From contig JAITAY010000382.1 in NCBI GenBank assembly GCA_031283915.1, positions 1 through 9,109 of the forward strand: 9,109 nt of DNA. The letters run 5' to 3'. Origin of the DNA: Tannerella sp. Its GTDB lineage: Bacteria; Bacteroidota; Bacteroidia; Bacteroidales; Tannerellaceae. Position 1 is the stretch's first letter. Each line of letters begins with the position of its first letter. The notes below the pieces were generated by a model. That model was given only the letters and a program-made list of their open reading frames with translations, had not been told where the DNA came from and did not search any database. The translations under genes and the position numbers were made by a program. Positions 7,442-9,109 of this stretch are shown here, in pieces.

Positions 7442-7873
7442 TCAAATGCGGAGTGTGCAAATAAGAGCAAGCCGGTCCGTGCCGCTTGCAGCCGGCATAC
7501 CCGGCGGAGAGAGGTGTTGAATCAGCGGAGCATCGTTCCGCACATCGTATCCGGACAGGCCGACCGCCCATAATCCAACCGGACAGGCTGCCGACAGCTC
7601 TTTTCCGCAGCCGGGGGTGGGGGGTGTTTGGAACTCGTCGGTCGAGAGTTCCACCGTATAATTGTAGCAACAGGATTGAACCGGTTCGGTGATGCCGTCG
7701 CCCGGCGCCGGACACTCGGCGGCTTCGTCCGTCTCCTTCCCGCAGCAGCACCTTTCCGTGTCCGCCGGACCGACGGAAACCAGTGTACCCCCGCAGAAAT
7801 GAAAGGCAAGCGCCGGCTGCATCGCACTCAGCGCCATCCATAACAACAGGACCGTAGCGATTGTCCGTTTCAT
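7442..7873 (-). CDS. HYC_CC_PP family protein, small secreted Cys-rich protein
   Basis: This 143-residue protein has a clear signal peptide (1-23, ending ALA before F24). The mature part starts with FHFCGG, a variant of the HYCGG motif that names the family. Ten cysteines are present: C27, a CCC cluster at 42-44, C54, the pair C68-C69 in SCCYNYTVELSTDEFQ, then C89, C97 and C139. PP dipeptides occur at 84-85 and 123-124. To my knowledge the family is found in Bacteroidota next to CusA-type efflux genes, but its function has not been established. A secreted protein with His and clustered Cys upstream of a Cu/Ag exporter fits a periplasmic metal sensor, chaperone or buffer; that is inference. 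The start follows the stop of the SPOR gene by 6 bases, and AAGG lies just before the ATG, so translation of the two is probably linked. Confidence 0.8.
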   Translation of the reverse strand: MKRTIATVLLLWMALSAMQPALAFHFCGGTLVSVGPADTERCCCGKETDEAAECPAPGDGITEPVQSCCYNYTVELSTDEFQTPPTPGCGKELSAACPVGLWAVGLSGYDVRNDAPLIQHLSPPGMPAASGTDRLALICTLRI

Positions 7874-7879
7874 CCTTCG

Positions 7880-8893
7880 TTATTCAATAGATTTCCGCTT
7901 CACAAACAGCCAGGCATTCTTGAATGTCCCGTTTGTTTTCAGTTGCGACAGATACGTTTCCGCTTCTTCCCGGTTTCCGTACCGGGCTGCGTAGACGCGG
8001 AAATGTTCGCCGTGTTGCACCACGCCGGTCTCTTTACATTCGGACGCGGGTATTTCCGTCAGGAATTTCGCCGCCTGCGTTTCCGTACGAAAACTGCCGA
8101 TGATGATGTAACACGTCTTTGGCTCCTGTTGCGGAGCGGGGGGCGATGGCGGCAGGGCAGCAGTTGGGGAGACTGTTGCCGTATCGGGAACGGCAGGCGT
8201 GGGCGGCGGCGGCGTCACGGGCGTTTCCTCCGGTTGTGAAACGAGAGGAGCCGGCTGTTCGGCAGGCGTTGCAGAGGTGGACAGGATTTCCGACAGCGTG
8301 AAACCGGCCGTATAGGCCATCCGGTTGACTTCCTTCACCGGGGTGGACACCAACAGCAGCAGCGCGATCGTGGCGGCTACCGTGCCGACGGTATAGACGA
8401 CGGCACGAGGTATGGGCATGTAAAACACGCCGCCTTTCCGCTTCGTCGGGGAGACGGCTGTCGACGGATACGGCGGGAGGTGAAACTTCTCCAGACCGTA
8501 TGCGCTCACATTGGATACGAAGGCCGACGAATCGACGCCCGGCTGAAAAAGGTATTTGCCTTTTTTCTCTCTCCGGAAAGAGCCGGTGGCTCCCAGGGAG
8601 ACAAACCCTTTCTTTTCCAGTTCGGCCTTCAAGTCATCCACATCCCTTTTTAGCGAGGACTGTGCATCCCTGAACCCCATGCCGTAGGATTGCATGTAGG
8701 ATTCGGACAGCAGACCGTCGTTGTGTCTGAGTGCCGGATTGAAAACGATTTCCTTACGCGGCGGATAGAAAACATGTTCCTTCGCCACATAAACCGCCGG
8801 ATGACTTTGCAAAACGAAACCCCCGAATTCCGGGATGATGACACAGTCGTTTACCAGCAATAATTGCTCTATATGTACAGAAATTCGTAACAT
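7880..8893 (-). CDS. HU-CCDC81 and SPOR domain-containing membrane protein
   Basis: With the chosen start MLRISVHIEQLLL the protein has 337 residues. Residues 1 to about 58 (with NDCVIIPEFGGFVL) and about 59-130 (with GLLSESYMQSYGMGF and the later GSFRREKKGKYLFQPG) match the two bacterial HU-CCDC81 modules, which are predicted DNA-binding relatives of HU/IHF. One transmembrane helix follows (about 163-185), then a Pro/Thr/Ala-rich linker (about 205-258), then a C-terminal SPOR domain (259-333, CYIIIGSFRTETQA...), a fold that binds peptidoglycan stripped of stem peptides at division sites. The architecture therefore suggests a link between nucleoid and cell wall, acting in the inner membrane; this is a family-level prediction. 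A GTG at 8908 would add five residues but lies on the -7 promoter box, so I prefer the ATG at 8893. No functional tie to metal efflux is evident except the 6-base gap to the next gene. Confidence 0.88.
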   Translation of the reverse strand: MLRISVHIEQLLLVNDCVIIPEFGGFVLQSHPAVYVAKEHVFYPPRKEIVFNPALRHNDGLLSESYMQSYGMGFRDAQSSLKRDVDDLKAELEKKGFVSLGATGSFRREKKGKYLFQPGVDSSAFVSNVSAYGLEKFHLPPYPSTAVSPTKRKGGVFYMPIPRAVVYTVGTVAATIALLLLVSTPVKEVNRMAYTAGFTLSEILSTSATPAEQPAPLVSQPEETPVTPPPPTPAVPDTATVSPTAALPPSPPAPQQEPKTCYIIIGSFRTETQAAKFLTEIPASECKETGVVQHGEHFRVYAARYGNREEAETYLSQLKTNGTFKNAWLFVKRKSIE

Positions 8894-8897
8894 GTCG

Positions 8898-8905
8898 CAA
8901 AGATA
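8898..8905 (-). promoter_or_regulatory. Bacteroidota -7 promoter box TATCTTTG, leaderless start
   Basis: On the minus strand TATCTTTG fits the Bacteroidota -7 consensus TAnnTTTG exactly. Only four bases (cgac) separate it from the ATG at 8893, so transcription should begin at or within a base or two of the start codon, giving a leaderless mRNA. A matching -33 TTG was not found at the expected 19-21 base spacing, where the sequence is ctcattc-like. The box also decides the start codon, since the upstream GTG (8908) would not be transcribed. Confidence 0.65.
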
Positions 8906-8925
8906 CACTCTTTTGATGAATGAGG

Positions 8926-8946
8926 AATGGTTAATGGTTAATGATT
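8926..8946. repeat. Three 7-bp tandem repeats (aatggtt)
   Basis: Two exact copies of aatggtt (8926-8932, 8933-8939) are followed by aatgatt (8940-8946). They lie about 21-41 bases upstream of the -7 box of the SPOR gene, overlapping where a -33 element or an operator would be. Confidence 0.7.
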
Positions 8947-8979
8947 ATGAATAGCGGAGGTGATTCCGGCAGGACATAC

Positions 8980-8993
8980 GCCTAATTTTAGGC
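8980..8993. promoter_or_regulatory. Short perfect inverted repeat gcctaa-tt-ttaggc
   Basis: Six-base arms around two bases give a compact palindrome in the intergenic region, about 75 bases upstream of the -7 box of the SPOR gene. No T tract follows it on either strand, so it is more like an operator-type site than a terminator. No binding protein can be named. Confidence 0.35.
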
Positions 8994-9001
8994 ACAAAGG
9001 G

Positions 9002-9026
9002 GTAGTTAGTAGATAGTAGTTAGTAG
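9002..9026. repeat. 11-bp direct repeat gtagttagtag, period 14
   Basis: Two exact copies lie at 9002-9012 and 9016-9026, in a tag-rich low-complexity stretch that runs into a G-rich segment. No gene is visible from 8909 to the end of the window. Confidence 0.75.
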
Positions 9027-9109
9027 GGGGCGGTTGGCAGGCAAGCGGCCGTTGGAGGGAAAGGCGTAAAAGCGGGGGTTTGAGCGGACAGATTCGTCGT
9101 ATCACAGAG

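Noticed and set aside
7287..7841. 184-residue open frame on the minus strand overlapping the HYC-type gene
   Set aside because: It is in a different frame from the protein with a signal peptide and conserved Cys motifs, is Arg-rich and featureless, and runs on through the AT-rich gap before the pump.
8894..8908. GTG at 8908 as start of the SPOR gene
   Set aside because: It overlaps the TATCTTTG promoter box. MLRISVHIEQ from the ATG at 8893 is the family-like N terminus.

Overview
This window reads as a chromosomal segment from a Bacteroidota bacterium, most likely of the order Bacteroidales. The genus cannot be named from what is visible, and by eye G+C is about half or slightly higher. The assignment rests on four things: a HU-CCDC81/SPOR protein of a kind known from Bacteroidota, a -7 box TATCTTTG that fits the Bacteroidota consensus TAnnTTTG, AT-rich start regions mostly without Shine-Dalgarno sequences, and Bacteroidota-type copper/silver RND efflux proteins.

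All five convincing genes lie on the minus strand, so transcription runs from right to left: a HU-CCDC81 + SPOR cell-envelope protein (8893 to 7880), a small secreted Cys-rich HYC_CC_PP family protein (7873 to 7442), a CusA-like RND pump (7283 to 3657), a TolC-family outer-membrane channel (3597 to 2119) and a CusB-like periplasmic adaptor carrying metal-binding domains at both ends (2106 to 559). Gaps are 6, 158, 59 and 12 bases. The last three genes encode a complete tripartite inner membrane-periplasm-outer membrane exporter for a soft metal, most plausibly Cu(I)/Ag(I). The small Cys-rich protein is a likely periplasmic accessory. The envelope gene may share the transcript or may only be a neighbour.

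The left 558 bases have no gene. Positions 1-370 hold nine copies of a 41-bp tandem repeat with strong internal dyad symmetry; it is not a CRISPR array. Its variable four-base block appears to decide which of two hairpins a unit can form. Positions 371-558 hold a nested inverted repeat (452-505) that may end the efflux operon. The right 200 bases hold the promoter of the envelope gene and short low-complexity repeats.

The most unusual items are the structured repeat array, a Gly/Ser/Met-rich insertion of about 70 residues at what should be one of the two periplasmic-tip turns of the TolC protein, and the metal-binding additions to the adaptor. The efflux genes themselves belong to a known family. 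Nothing here proves a new system; the repeat array is the element I can least explain.
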